DNA of 64,000 nt from Deroplatys truncata (Eukaryota; Arthropoda; Insecta; Mantodea; Mantidae), in NCBI GenBank assembly GCA_030765065.1, contig CM060981.1, positions 227,547,152 to 227,611,151 of the forward strand, written 5' to 3'. Made by a program: the position numbers and the translations under genes. This document shows, one piece after another, positions 46,542-57,817 of the stretch (the stretch's first letter is position 1; every line of letters starts with the position of its first letter). The notes beneath the pieces were generated by a model. It saw only the letters and a list, made by a program, of their open reading frames with translations, did no database searches and was not told the origin of the DNA.

Positions 46542-49500
46542 ATGAATAACTCAGCGTATAAGGATATTATTCCAAGCGCTACTGGATATGCATGCGGTAA
46601 ATGTGGGAAGAAGTTCCTCCGAGGTTATGACAAGAGAAGACACGAGATGAGCTGCAAGAAGCTCTTCAAATGTAAACATTGTAATGTAACCTTCAAAGAT
46701 GGTTATAAGGGGCAGCGACATGAAGATATATGTGAAATAAGCAGCCCTCAGAAGAAAAGAAGATTGGAGCCAACTAAACATCAGTTACTGTCAACAATGG
46801 AGGACTGTGATATGAAAGAATATGAAATTTCATTCGAAGGACGATTGAAATCGTATTTTATACGATGCGAATCAGCTAAGGACCTGAATATGTATCTGCA
46901 AGAGGCAAAACAACGTATAATCCAGGCTGTGCATAAAGAGCTTAGCATTCATAAGAGTGTTAAAATTAATCTGCTGGCTGAGTGTCGATTGGTTAACAGT
47001 GTTGGAGAAACCTGTGACAAAACATTTAAAACACGGAATCAAGCTGTTTTCCTGGAAACTGATCTGGAGTCAACGATGGAAGTGAAATTCAAGAAATTGG
47101 TGACTGAAATGGAGGAGTCTCAGCTTAAGGGTAGCAGCTGGGCTTTGCTTGCTGTGGAAGGAGTTCGACTTCGTATCAACAAGTACAACCCGTTACGAGG
47201 AAGTAGCTACATACCACTACCGTCATCTGTTGGAGCTAAAGAAGCGTGTATAAACATTCAGAACTTTACCGACGAGAAATGTTTCATGTACTCTATATTA
47301 GCTAAATTCATAGGGAAGAATGCACAGCGTGTGAACAAATACAAACAACTTCAAGACAAGTACAACTTCAGCTGTGTTTCCTACCCTACTCCACTTTCTC
47401 AAATACCTAAATTTGAGAAGCTTAACAATATGTCTATTAACGTTTTCGGGCTGGATGAGAAGCACGAAGTGTATCCGATAAAGGTTGCTGATATTGAACT
47501 ACCTGAACATCGCGACCTGCTACTATTGAATGACAGCAGTGGAAATCATCACTACGTGTATATAAGGAATTTTGAGAAGCTCGTTCGACGCCAGAAAACT
47601 AAATGTAATGAACGTGTTTATACCTGCAAGCGCTGTTTTACACATTTTGATAATCGATATGGACGAAGTGGACTGGAAAAACTACAAGAACATGCAGCCG
47701 TCTGTATTCAACATGGTGTTGCAAGGGTTGTTATGCCTAGCAAGGAGAAAGCAATTGCACAGTTTAAAAATGTTGAGAGGATGCTGAAAGTACCTTATGT
47801 CATCTATGCTGATTTTGAGAGTATTCTCACTCCATGCCATACGTGTACACCCAATCCTGAAACTTCCTACAACCCCTTATCAAGAGCACACACCAATGAG
47901 CTTCTGTGTTTACGTGAAACCTACATCCAGTGTTGAACATCTCGAAACTGATCATCCTAAGCAACCCTATGTGTATCGTGGTGCTGATGCTGCTCAGAAG
48001 TTTATGCTGTACCTGACATCTCTTGCAAAAATGATTGGTAATATATACAAATCTGCTAAGCCTCTGAAACTTACGGATCAACAGCAAAAGGATTTCGAGT
48101 CTTCTACGACATGCTACTTGTGTGGAAAACCCTTTACAGAAGAGAACTATAAAGTACGCGACCATGATCACATCAGCGGTGAATATCGTGGAAGTCTTCA
48201 TAATGAATGTAATTTAGCCTGCAAAACACCTAAATATATACCAGTCTTCATGCATAACCTTAGCGCATATGACTCTCATTTCATTAAGGAGCTGGGTTGT
48301 ACAAGTGAACGTGTGGAGGTAATTCCTAAATCTGAAGAAATCTATATCTCATTCACCAAGTATGTAGGAGATATAAAGCTTCGATTTGTGGATAGCTTCC
48401 GATTCCTCAGTACAAGCTTGGATAAGTTGGTAAAAAATCTAACCTCGTATCCTGAAACGCTAAAGTACTTTGGAGAAGACAAATTGAAGTTGATGACCCG
48501 TAAGGGTGTATTTCCATATGATTTTATTACGTCATGGGATGCCCTGAACGAGACCTGCTTGCCTCCTAAGGACTCCTTCTACAATAGATTAAATGAAGAA
48601 GAAATTACTGATGCTGACTACGATCATGCTAGAAATGTATGGGAGCTGTTTAATGTGAGAAACCTGGGAGAGTACAGCGATCTCTACTTAACTTCGGATG
48701 TACTTCTTCTAGCTGACGTCTTTGAGACGTTCAGAGAGAAAACCCTTAAAACACACAAAGTCGATCCCGCCCATTATTTTACCTCTCCAGGTCTAACATG
48801 GGACGCTATGTTACTGTATACTGGAATTAAGTTAGAGCTGTTACAAGATTATGATCAACTACTCATGGTAGAATCAGGTATAAGAGGAGGTTTATGCCAA
48901 GTTTCTCATCGGTATGCTGAGGCTAATAACACTTATATGGAGAAGTTTGATCTGTCGAGACTAACCCAATTTATCACATACGAGGACGCTAATAACCAAT
49001 ATGGCTGGGCAATGTGTCACGCCCTTCCTTTTGGTGGATTTCAGTGGGTTTTGCCTGAAGAAATCAACTTAGAAACACTACAAGAAGATGATCCTCATGG
49101 GTACATATTAGAAGTCGACATCGAGTATCCTGCAGAACTTCACGATCTACACAACGATCTACCTTTTCTGCCAGAGTGTATTAAACCATTGGAAGCATCT
49201 ACAAAGAAACTGATATCCCATCTTGGACCTCGAAAGAAGTATGTAGTGCATTACATGGCTTTGAAGCAAGCTCTTAGTCATGGACTACGACTAACAAAAA
49301 TCCATCGTGTGCTACAATTCCTACAGTCTCGGTGGTTGAAACCTTATTTGGAATTTAACAACAGTCTACGACAACAAGCTGCAAATTATTTCGAGAAGGA
49401 TCTCTACAAACTCTTTAACAACGCCATGTTTGGAAAAACTATGGAGAACCTGCGTAACCGTATGGATATACGACTGGTGAGCAATGAAAAAACTCTAGAG

Positions 49501-50007
49501 AAGCTGATCGCCAAGCCTACGTTTATCGACAGGGCGATATATGCTGATAATCTAGCTGCTGTACATATGGCCTCTCGTCAGATTGTATTCAACAAGCCTA
49601 TATACATTGGTATGAGTGTGTTGGACATCTCCAAGACATTAATGTATAACTATCATTACGACGTGTTGTTGCCTTATTATGGAGCTGAAAACCTGAAGCT
49701 TATGTATATGGACACTGATTCGTTCATTCATCGTGTTACAACTGAAGATGTGTACCAGGACAAGCTACGTTTTCTTGAGCATCTCGATACATGTGATTAC
49801 CCTGCCAACCATATATGTTACTCTACTCAGAACAAGAAGGTATTGGGAAAATTTAAAGATGAGGCTAATAGCAAAATCATCCTACGCTTTGTTGGACTAC
49901 GTCCTAAGATGTATGCCTTAGATATTCGAGGGTCAATGGTAAAAAAGATTAAAGGTATAAAACGTAGCGGTATTAAGCAGTACATTTCGTTATACAGACT
50001 GTCTTAA
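46542..50007 (+). pseudogene. polB: Protein-primed family-B DNA polymerase of Polinton type, right copy (fossil)
   Basis: Mirror copy of the left polymerase gene with the same zinc-finger, exonuclease, HNH and polymerase motifs in the same order. It starts at MNNSAYKDI and shows an additional N-terminal finger (CGKCGKKF...H). It agrees with the left copy except at about 11 residues and carries about one break, so it is listed as broken. The promoter and the AATAAA at 50384-50389 are mirrored too. The near identity of the two copies indicates recent duplication or gene conversion between arms. Confidence 0.88.
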
Positions 50008-50559
50008 AACCAGTGAAATCATCAGAACGCCCATGAATCTAATCCTATCACGAACGCATGCTGTTACCACAGTGCAAGTGAATAAAATTGCATTGACTCC
50101 GTTTGATGATAAAAGAATTATTGCTGAGGATGGAATAACTACCTATGCGTATGGACATTACAGTATTACAAACAGTGCTTAAGAGAATGTAAGTCGAAGA
50201 TGAAGATTTTCTCGTGAGTCTACAATCTTAAAAATGGAGTTTATTCGTGTGCTGTGTATGTAACTAGCAGACGTCTGATGAAGAAAGAAGATGGAAGGGA
50301 AGGTGGTAACCCTGCCATTAGGAGCAATCCTAGTGGTAGTCTCAAGCCTAGATAAAAGGGGAGAGACTCCTACAACGAACTAAAATAAAGGTATGTTGAC
50401 GCAAAGCTTTTCAGTTTGTAAACCATATACAGTTTATCCCCCTCTGCATCGTACAATAACTGTTTAACATATAAAAATTTGTAAGATTTAGAAAAAAGTA
50501 TATAAATTGTTGTAACGCTGGATGAGAAAAGTTTTATAATCGAATTACTCTATATTACC
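50008..50559 (+). other. 3' flank of the right PolB copy
   Basis: Mirror of 38651-39191, including AATAAA at 50384-50389. No separate feature. Confidence 0.5.
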
Positions 50560-51840
50560 ATGAGTACCTGTGATACTAGTTGAATTGCCTGTTAAAATGA
50601 CTTAAATACCTGTGATACTACCCGAATCGTGTGAAATTACATTAAATAGCTCAGATACGAATTCCTGCTCTAAATTAGTACGAGCACCTGTGATACTATC
50701 AGAATTACCTGTTAAAATGACTCAAATACCATTGATACAACCTGAATCAGCTGCATTTACCTTAAATAGCTGTGATACAAAACTCTGATCGAAATTATTA
50801 CGAGCATCTGTGAAACTATGCTGATTACCCAAATACTTACGATATTACCTGAACTATCTGTAAAATACGAAACTAGGCTATAACCAACCCCTGGAACCTA
50901 CCCTCCTGTAATGCTTGCTTAATTACTCTAAACACCTATGTTACTTGAATTATCCTAAATACCTACGATACCCTCTGAATTACCTTGAAATATGAAACTA
51001 TGCTATACCCAACCCTGGAACCTAGCCTCCTGTGATACTACCTGAATTAGCCTAAATACCTACGATACTAGCTGAATTAGCTGTGAAAACATGCATAGCT
51101 ATGATGCAGTTAGCCTCTGGAATCTAGCCTCCTGTCATACTAGCTGAATTAGCTTAAATGCTCACGATACTAGCTGAATTGGCTATGAAAATGATTTAAA
51201 TACCTGTGATACTACCCGAATCATGTGAAATTACCTTAACTAGCTCTGATACGAATTCCTGCTCTAAATTAGCACGAGCACCTGTGATACTATCTGAATT
51301 ACCTGTTAAAATGACTCAAATACCATTGATACAACCTGAATCATCTGCATTTACCTTAAATAGCTGTGATACAAATCTCTGATCGAAATTATCAATAATA
51401 TCTGTGAAGCTCTGTCGATTACCTCAAATACTTACGATATTACCTGAACTATCTGTGAAATACGAAGCTAGGTTATAACCAACCCCTGGAACCTACCCTC
51501 CTGTAATGCTTGCTTAATTACTCTAAACACCTATGTTACTTGAATTATCCTAAATACCTACGATACCCTCTGAATTACCTGTGAAATATGAAACTATGCT
51601 ATACCCAACCCTAGAATCTATCCTCTTGTGATACTAGCTGAATTAGCCTAAATGCCTACGATACTAGCTGAATTATCTGTGAAATCATGCAGAGTCATGA
51701 TGCAGTTAGCATCTGGAATCTATCCTGTGTTACTAGACGAATTAGCCTAAATACATACGATACTAGCTGAATTACCTGTGAAATCATACACTGCTATGAT
51801 CCAGTCAGCCTCTTGCAATACTACCTGAATTACTTACCTG
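50560..51840 (-). repeat. Degenerate 'TTCAGCTAGTATC' repeat block, right arm
   Basis: Reverse counterpart of 37341-38650, with units such as GATACTAGCTGAATTAGC and the same larger duplication (CCCAACCCT blocks near 51009 and 51605). Confidence 0.8.
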
Positions 51841-51859
51841 TTAGTGTTAGTGGGTTAGC

Positions 51860-52215
51860 TTTTCCCGTTGCAGGTCACCTTTTTCCCTTTATGGCTCACC
51901 TTTTTCCCTTTGGTGGTCGCCTTTTTCCCTTTGGTGGTGACATTTTTCCCTTTACTGGTCACCTTTTTCCCGTTGCATGTCGCCTTTTTCCCTTTGCTGG
52001 TCACCTTTTTCCCTTTGCTGGTCACATTTTTCCCTTGGTGGTCGCCTTTTTCCCTTTGCTGGTCACCTTTTTCCCTTTGCTGGTCACATTTTTCCCTTGG
52101 TGGTCGCCTTTTTCCCTTTGCTGGTCACGTTTTTCCCTTTGCTAGTCAACTTTTTCCCTTTGTGGGCCTCCTTTTTCCCTGAGCAGTCACCTTTTTCCCC
52201 TGAACGAGTCACCTT
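51860..52215 (-). repeat. 21-bp tandem array with phased A-tracts, right arm
   Basis: Units of CTTTTTCCCTTTGCTGGTCAC type, mirror of 37027-37340, with a few more units than the left array. Frames at 51813-52249 reading FPLLVTFFP-type repeats in several phases are artefacts of the array. Confidence 0.85.
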
Positions 52216-53244
52216 TTCGCTGAATAGGTTACGTGATGGGCATGTCTAGAACATTGACATGAAACAGTTTTCCACTAAGTTGACGTCTAAAGTCGCTTTC
52301 AAGTCTAGCACCTCCTATTGCCTATCTCTCCTGTATATAAGTCCATATTCCTACTGCTACACTACCTGTCTAGCCTAACACCTCTCCTCCTGTTCCTATA
52401 CCTCTCATATAAACCATACTCTACTCCTCTAGCTCTGTCTAGCCTAACGCCTCTCTCGTTTACCTATGACTCTCACATAAACCATTCTCTGCTCCTCGAC
52501 CTCTGTCTAGTCTAACTCCTCTCCTCGTTTTCCTATACCTCTCATATAAACTATACTCTACTCCTCAACCTCTGTCTAGCCTAGCACCCCTCTTCCTGTT
52601 CCTATACTTCTCATACATATAAACCATGCCCTACGTTTCAAGCCCTGTCTAGTCTAACACCACTCCCCGTATCCCCTACCTCTCAAAAGCTCATTCCCTC
52701 CTGCCCCCCTCTAGCTGAGTATCACTCCTTGGTTTCCTATCTAACCTAACTTTAACACCTGTCTATCCTAGCATAGGATCTCTCTCCGTTTTCTCGTCTC
52801 TCCTTATAAACACAAACTCAATCCTCCTAACCTAATACCTCTCCTCGTTTTCCTATACTTCTCATATAAACCATACTCTACTCCTCGACTTCTGTCTAGC
52901 CTAACACCTTTCCTCGTTTTCCTATATCTCTCATATAAACCATGCACTACGTTTCAAGCCCTGTCTAGTCTAACACCTCTCATCGTTTTCCTATACCGCT
53001 CATATAAACCATACATTACTCAGCCTCTGTCTAGCCTAGCACCTCTCATCGTATTCCCTAACGCTCTCATATAAAGCGCACTCCCCCTCCTACCACTGTC
53101 TAGCCTAGCGTCAGTCCTCGTATTCCCTATCTCTCCCATATAAACGCATTTTCCTCCTTGAACCGTCGCATCTAGCCTCGTATTCCCTATCCTTTCCCAT
53201 ATAAACGCAAAAAACTGTGCTCGAATTTCTCTGTATATCCTACT
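52216..53244 (-). repeat. Right terminal satellite-like block and terminus
   Basis: Mirror of the 1085-bp direct repeat: CTCATATAAACCATACTCTA, GTCTAGCCTAACACC and CGTTTTCCTATACC units, ending in CTGTATATCCTACT at the element border. It lacks the 3.5-kb extension seen on the left. Confidence 0.85.
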
Positions 53245-53460
53245 TGAACCTAAATACCAAGTTTGGTGTTTATCCGACTGTTCGTTTCTGAGTTATGCTA
53301 TTCAGACACGCAGACACACAAAGACACGGACATGTTTCCAAAAATGCTTTTCTTGGATTCAGGGGGTCTCAAAACATATATTTCCGGTGAAATCTCGGTA
53401 TCGAATTTTTGGGTGGAATACAATATTTCCCCTACTTACTATACGTAGTAATGAAAGAAA
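53245..53460 (+). repeat. Family A repeat, copy 7, 3' part, with right target duplication
   Basis: It begins with the duplicated TGAACC (53245-53250) and continues TAAATACCAAGTTTGGTG exactly where the left part stopped, ending with ACTATACGTAGTAATGAAAG. The frame at 53263-53448 is repeat sequence. Confidence 0.9.
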
Positions 53461-53702
53461 AGAGTGGGTCATAATACCCCCCTTGTTTACACTTTGATTT
53501 CCTGATACATTTCCGCTAGAATTATTAGGGGAGTTGAGTTTAAAGCAGACGCTTTATCAGAAAACGATAAATTCCTCTAATTTTTTGTAAAGGTCTAAGC
53601 TGGGCATATGTAAATTCTCCTAGCTACCTGGAACCATTTAACATTACCCATAGGACATCACAAGGACACGGTTCTTTCTGTCTTCCAAAAAGTTTGTTAC
53701 AT

Positions 53703-54390
53703 TCTTCTACGTATAGTTAGTAGGGTAGGTATTCGTATTGCATTCCACCCAAAAATTCGATACACAAATTTCACCTAAAATACATGTTTTGAGGGCGCCT
53801 GAATAAAATAAGTAATTTTAGGAAAAGGTCTGTGTGTCTGTCTGTGAACAGCATAACTCAAAATTCCAATAAATACCAAATTATGTATTTAAGTTTACTA
53901 TCTTCCAAGGATGCGACACGAATATTTTCAACAAAATGTCCCCACCCTCAACTGCCCTTTACATAGAACATTTTTCGAAAATTTTGATTTTATAATAAAC
54001 GGCTCTAACGACTGTGATTAAAATACCAAATATGAAAGGTATTTACATGACAAATAAAATGTATATCTTGAATTTTCTGAGAATAACCTTCTGGAAAGTC
54101 CTCCTCACACGGAAGGAATTTTCTATAATCTTGGTATCTTGTAAACGTTAAGCGATAGACGAAAATCTCTTTAAAACACACAATTTACTTAGTATAAAGT
54201 TTTATATGGTATAAGTCGTTTCTGAGATATATGTTATTAAATATTCCTATTGTTAATCTCTTAGTCATTCTCCTAAAGTCCTTTGAACATTCAGTTATTT
54301 CTCACGAAGGTCACGTGTAGCGTCTAGTTCTTAAACATTTTAAATAGAGGGTAGAGAAAGTTATGTGAATGTATCACATCAGATTTTTCA
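53703..54390 (-). repeat. Family A repeat, copy 8, reverse
   Basis: It starts TTCTACGTATAGTTAGTAGGG and runs through GTCTGTGTGTCTGTCTGTG and TTAAAACACACAATTTACTT to GTAGAGAAAGTTATGTG and ATCACATCAGA. It belongs to the subfamily of copies 2 and 3. Confidence 0.75.
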
Positions 54391-54990
54391 TTTTTTCATA
54401 ATATATATAAGCCAGGTTACTTCATCTCCACATAATATCGTCTTAGCATTAACTATCACTGTTTATGCTTTACATAAGACATTGTAATAGGAAATAGTTT
54501 TCTTATATGTAGCTGTGTACCATTGATCCCAATAATTTTTGTCTGTTTTGTTTTGGCGTCTTGAAATTTGTAGCTTTTATCAACGCACTCCAGTTTTATG
54601 TAAACCTCATTTTGAAAGTGTTGTTTTGCATGAGCAAAACAAATGCATTCGGGTGGCTGTGATTGAAATATTGTGACTATGTCCAGTTTATCAGCTTGTC
54701 ACTTCTCTCAGTTCTCACTGTCACTGTTCTAGATTTGGTTCAACTTTCACTGGAACCTCACTTAGTTCACGTATCACTTCACTAATGTGAACTAGTTCAA
54801 TTTCTTCACCACTTCACTTTTTTCGTGACGTAGCCTCTTCTTCCGGACGGTTCACTTGCTTGGAGTCGGAGCACAAGACTTCTGTAATACATTCCCTCGC
54901 TGCAGGTCACTGCAGTCATCAACTCGCTCGGAGAACCCCACTTGATGTCGCAGCAGAAACGCGCCCACCAATCGTTCACTCAATAATTGA
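54391..54990 (-). other. Putative transcribed leader downstream of the heat-shock promoter
   Basis: On the minus strand the region after the initiator at 55001 is rich in GTGAA/AAGTGAAG repeats (about 54700-54840), as insect hsp70 leaders often are. It contains a 36-codon frame beginning at about 54919. No Hsp70, Hsp90 or small heat-shock protein sequence follows before the family A copy at 54390. Confidence 0.35.
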
Positions 54991-55000
54991 CTGGCTCAAC

Positions 55001-55119
55001 TGACGACTCCTCTCGCAACAACGCTCGCTTATATAGCTAATGAAATCTTCCACAGAACATTCTAGAACTATCTGGACACACGTTCTGGAGATGGGGTAAA
55101 TAAACTTCCAGAAGATTCT
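55001..55119 (-). promoter_or_regulatory. Heat-shock-type promoter: two HSEs, TATA box, initiator
   Basis: Two perfect three-unit heat-shock elements are present: AGAACATTCTAGAAC at 55054-55068 and CTTCCAGAAGATTCT-type (TTCnnGAAnnTTC) at 55105-55119. On the minus strand a TATATAAG at 55035-55028 follows them, then the arthropod initiator TCAGTT with its A at 55001, 34 bases past the start of the TATA box. Order and spacing match insect heat-shock promoters, where HSF trimers bind the HSEs. The gene it would drive, toward lower coordinates, was not recognised. Confidence 0.65.
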
Positions 55120-55173
55120 GGTTTACTGCCGATAGCGCTTCTGATGTTTACGCCGGGCGAGAACGCGACTTAC

Positions 55174-55481
55174 CGTTGTTTATCTCCGACTTTCTGGCGC
55201 TGACCTCCCCAGTAACGTTGAGCCACAGCCGTTAAGTCACAATATCTGTTGAAATGGACGTGGACGACTCGTAAACATTTATTGTTTTTGCTAGGTCTGC
55301 CGACGCTTCTGCACATTCGTTGGAAAGAAATAATGTTTAATTTTCGTCGATGTAGATCTGCATAACGTAACCGGCGTATTGTTAAAGCTTCTTCGGGTTT
55401 GGTTTCATACAAATCAAATGTAAATGATGTCCCAATGTCCTCTGATTTTAGATACATCATCCCAAACTGTGCTATCACCAC
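55174..55481 (-). CDS. Weak candidate exon upstream of the heat-shock promoter
   Basis: A minus-strand frame of about 100 codons, beginning MVIAQFGMMYLKSEDIG, runs into CAACGGTAAGTCGC, a good splice donor at 55173. No domain is recognised, and a donor site of this quality occurs by chance now and then. It could be an exon of an unidentified gene or nothing. Confidence 0.2.
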
Positions 55482-56073
55482 TTTCCTATTTCTGAAGTCA
55501 CGCCTTTATATTTCATAACCAGAGAAAACCTCAGAATAGCACGCCACCACGTTTGGGAAGGATTAAACCTACAGCTCTGTACCTTGCTCAGAGTTTACTG
55601 AATTTTGCAGGCATTTCATGTACCTCTTTCCAAGTCAGTGACAGCAGTCCATCGTCTGAGGTCACAATCAAAAGCAGTGTATTGTCTCGCAATTTCTCTT
55701 ATACAGTTCTTGTAGGTTGGTTTAGGTTTTATCTTTCAACAAACAAAACATGAGAGATTTAATGTCCATTAAAGTATCTAAGAATTGCAAATAATTGCAG
55801 AAAAAAACACTGTCCAATATTTGAAGCTCCCATCCATGTAGACAATTCGGGCTTTGCATAGGCAGGATGTCTACACATACTTGAAAGGTTTTTACGTACT
55901 GGGTATACTGAAATTAACTGGAAAAAATGGGTGAAATATCCATCTAACATTGATTTATTTCAGATTAAAGTTAGGTGATTGGTTCTTGGAAGATCTTGTT
56001 AATCAAGTAAGTATTTTTGTGAATGAGTTATTATTTTTCATTATATCTGTTTTTCTGTAACTCTTATCCTATA
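55482..56073. other. No supported feature
   Basis: Short frames on both strands (55553-55753, 55759-55950) lack recognisable domains. A TTTTTTCCAGTTAATTTCAG acceptor-like stretch precedes the minus-strand one, which is not enough to call an exon. Confidence 0.4.
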
Positions 56074-56725
56074 CAGGTTGGACCATTTAAGTCGAGACTG
56101 CACAATATCTCCAAAACTAAGCGTTGTAGAAAGAAATGTCTTGAATAAAAGTTGGTTGATATTATGGGGGAAAGCAGATGCCATTAGCCTTGTTTTATTT
56201 GAAGGACATTATGATGGTCATTTTGAGGTCAATTTAATTTTTTTTAATGGAAACCTACCCTTTTTGTATTGTTTTCTCACTGCTCATAAAAAACTAAACA
56301 ACATTTGTATAAAGCAGTTTGCAATAGTTCCTACACCAGATTAAAATAACAACGTAAACTCTGAATGGCTGTGTCAATATCTCGTTGCCTCTTCACCTAC
56401 TGTTATTATGCTGCACTGTGTTGAATGGGTCCAACCATTCATTACGCTCTTCGTGCACAGCTATTTAGAATTTTCGTTGTTATTTACGTTGGTAAGAACA
56501 ATTGTAAGGTGTTTTATACGAACGTTGCTTAGGTTTTTACTAGGAATGAGAAAACAACATACAAATTGTAGGTTCTCATTTAAAAAAGGTTAAATTGTCC
56601 CTAAAATATTCATCATAAAATCCTCCAAATAAAACACGAATAACGGCATTTAAAGACATTTCTTTCTACAACGCTTAGTTTTGGATATATTGTATAGTCT
56701 CAACTTAAATACACAGTTCACCCTG
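56074..56725. mobile_element. TIR DNA transposon, non-autonomous, 652 bp, TA-flanked
   Basis: The left end CAGGTTGGACCATTTAAGTC and the right end (reversed CAGGGTGAACTGTGTATTTA) lead into inverted repeats of about 75 bp sharing TCCAAAACTAAGCGTTGTAG and AAGAAATGTCTT. TA flanks both ends (56072-56073, 56726-56727). The interior holds frames of only 61-88 codons with no catalytic motif, so it depends on a transposase from elsewhere or is a relic. Confidence 0.8.
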
Positions 56726-56727
56726 TA

Positions 56728-57510
56728 TAATAATGACTGAAAACATTTTGATAAAGTTGTACATCTAATAATTTTACAAGCTGTACAACATTTTCATAAC
56801 TATGAAGATTATTGCAAGTGAGGGTGTGGAGGGAGACTAAGGTTAGAATTATGCTGATATTTCATTCACGTTTTTGTACGTTTTGTTCCATTATTGTTAA
56901 TAGCATAGGAAGTTTATGAAATTACAGTTTTAAAAGCTAAATGGGACAATTCGGCTAAAAGGTCTTCTAGATTATTACACAGTAATTTCATAAACAGTAC
57001 AGAGAGTAAATTTAAGTAAATTTTAAAAGTGACCTGAGCAAGATCGGGTATAGCAACTAATAACACAGCTTCATATTATGGCTTTGGAGAAAAAGAAACA
57101 GTCAAGATGTTAACCTAACCACAACATGCATTTGAATACTGCTGCATTTTTACTCCAATATGACTGGATGCAATACTGTAATTTTGTCAAAACTTGTACA
57201 GGAAATGCTGGAAGTGTACTGGAATTTTAGAATTATAACAGCAGGAGGATATTAGACTGGCATGTACATTATTTGTTAACAGAAGATTCTCTTCCTGGGT
57301 AGTTAACATTATCATTCCTTCAGTACATTGTGAACCCCTGCGCATTATACGTGCTTCTCTTTATATATTTGAAGTTGATAACTTACATTCTGAAGTCGGC
57401 TCACTTTATAGGCTGCCATGTAGAATCTTGAAGGGCTTTTCATGAAGATTCCCAGCTGGTTTTCGTTTCGCCTTTGCACTTATTTGTTGACGATCCAAGT
57501 TTTGATTATT
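56728..57510. other. No recognised feature; would be downstream of the minus-strand gene end
   Basis: AT-rich. If the exons at 57511-58030 are real, this is 3' UTR or intergenic DNA for that gene. Confidence 0.4.
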
Positions 57511-57736
57511 CTATGGTTCGTAATCATGATCCTCATTGCATGAAATAAAAATATTTTCAGGACGTAAAACATTAAAAAAGTGTGACTTTACTTTTGTAGA
57601 TCGCCACTTTTCATCACCACTCAGATTTAATGTAAATAAAACTTTTAATTTATAAATATTACACTGGTAAACTAGATTTTCTTCACGAGAAAGGTGAATG
57701 ATGATTCTAGTGCATTTTTCCATTCTGAATTCAGAC
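57511..57736 (-). CDS. Candidate terminal exon of an unidentified host protein
   Basis: The exon follows a good acceptor, TTTTAATTGCAG ending at 57737, and runs to a TAG at 57511. It encodes SEFRMEKCTRIIIHLSREEN, then a basic/hydrophobic stretch with YQCNIYKLKVLFTLNL, and ends NEDHDYEP. The composition is balanced like real coding DNA and unlike the chance frames nearby. Joined to the exon at 57818-58030 through an 81-bp intron, it keeps one open frame: the split codon ATG is formed from AT plus G, phase 2. I do not recognise the protein. It could be a host gene's 3' end or a degraded duplicate of one. Confidence 0.5.
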
Positions 57737-57817
57737 CTGCAATTAAAATTTTCACATTAGGCACAGTTTTTATGTGGCAGTTGTTTTTATAAAATTAGTT
57801 TTAGCGTTTTTTTTTAC

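Larger units (their letters stand above)
32499..53244. mobile_element. Polinton/Maverick-derived palindromic element (fossil), PolB only
   Basis: The element is 20,746 bp, with AG...CT ends: left AGCAGGATATATAGAGG and right, reversed, AGTAGGATATACAGAGA. It has the TGAACC duplication at both sides. From about 36014 to its right end it is one giant inverted repeat with arms of about 8.6 kb around a loop at about 44558-44636. Going outward, each arm holds an array with repeated TTCGAA motifs, a TATA/initiator promoter, a protein-primed PolB gene, a 'TTCAGCTAGTATC' repeat block, a 21-bp repeat block and a terminal satellite-like block. I recognise no integrase, packaging ATPase, protease or capsid gene. 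The two polymerase copies differ at only about 11 residues over their shared length, so palindrome formation or homogenisation is recent. One polymerase looks whole and the other has about one break. Confidence 0.88.

Noticed and set aside
32499-53244. A CRISPR-like or bacterial plasmid element because of regular repeats and a protein-primed polymerase
   Set aside because: Repeats are directly abutting satellites without spacers. The ends, 6-bp duplication, eukaryotic promoters and surrounding repeats place it in an arthropod nuclear genome as a Polinton derivative.
54919-55001. Hsp70 or Hsp90 coding region after the heat-shock promoter
   Set aside because: None of the conserved N-terminal motifs of these proteins is found in any frame down to the family A copy at 54390.
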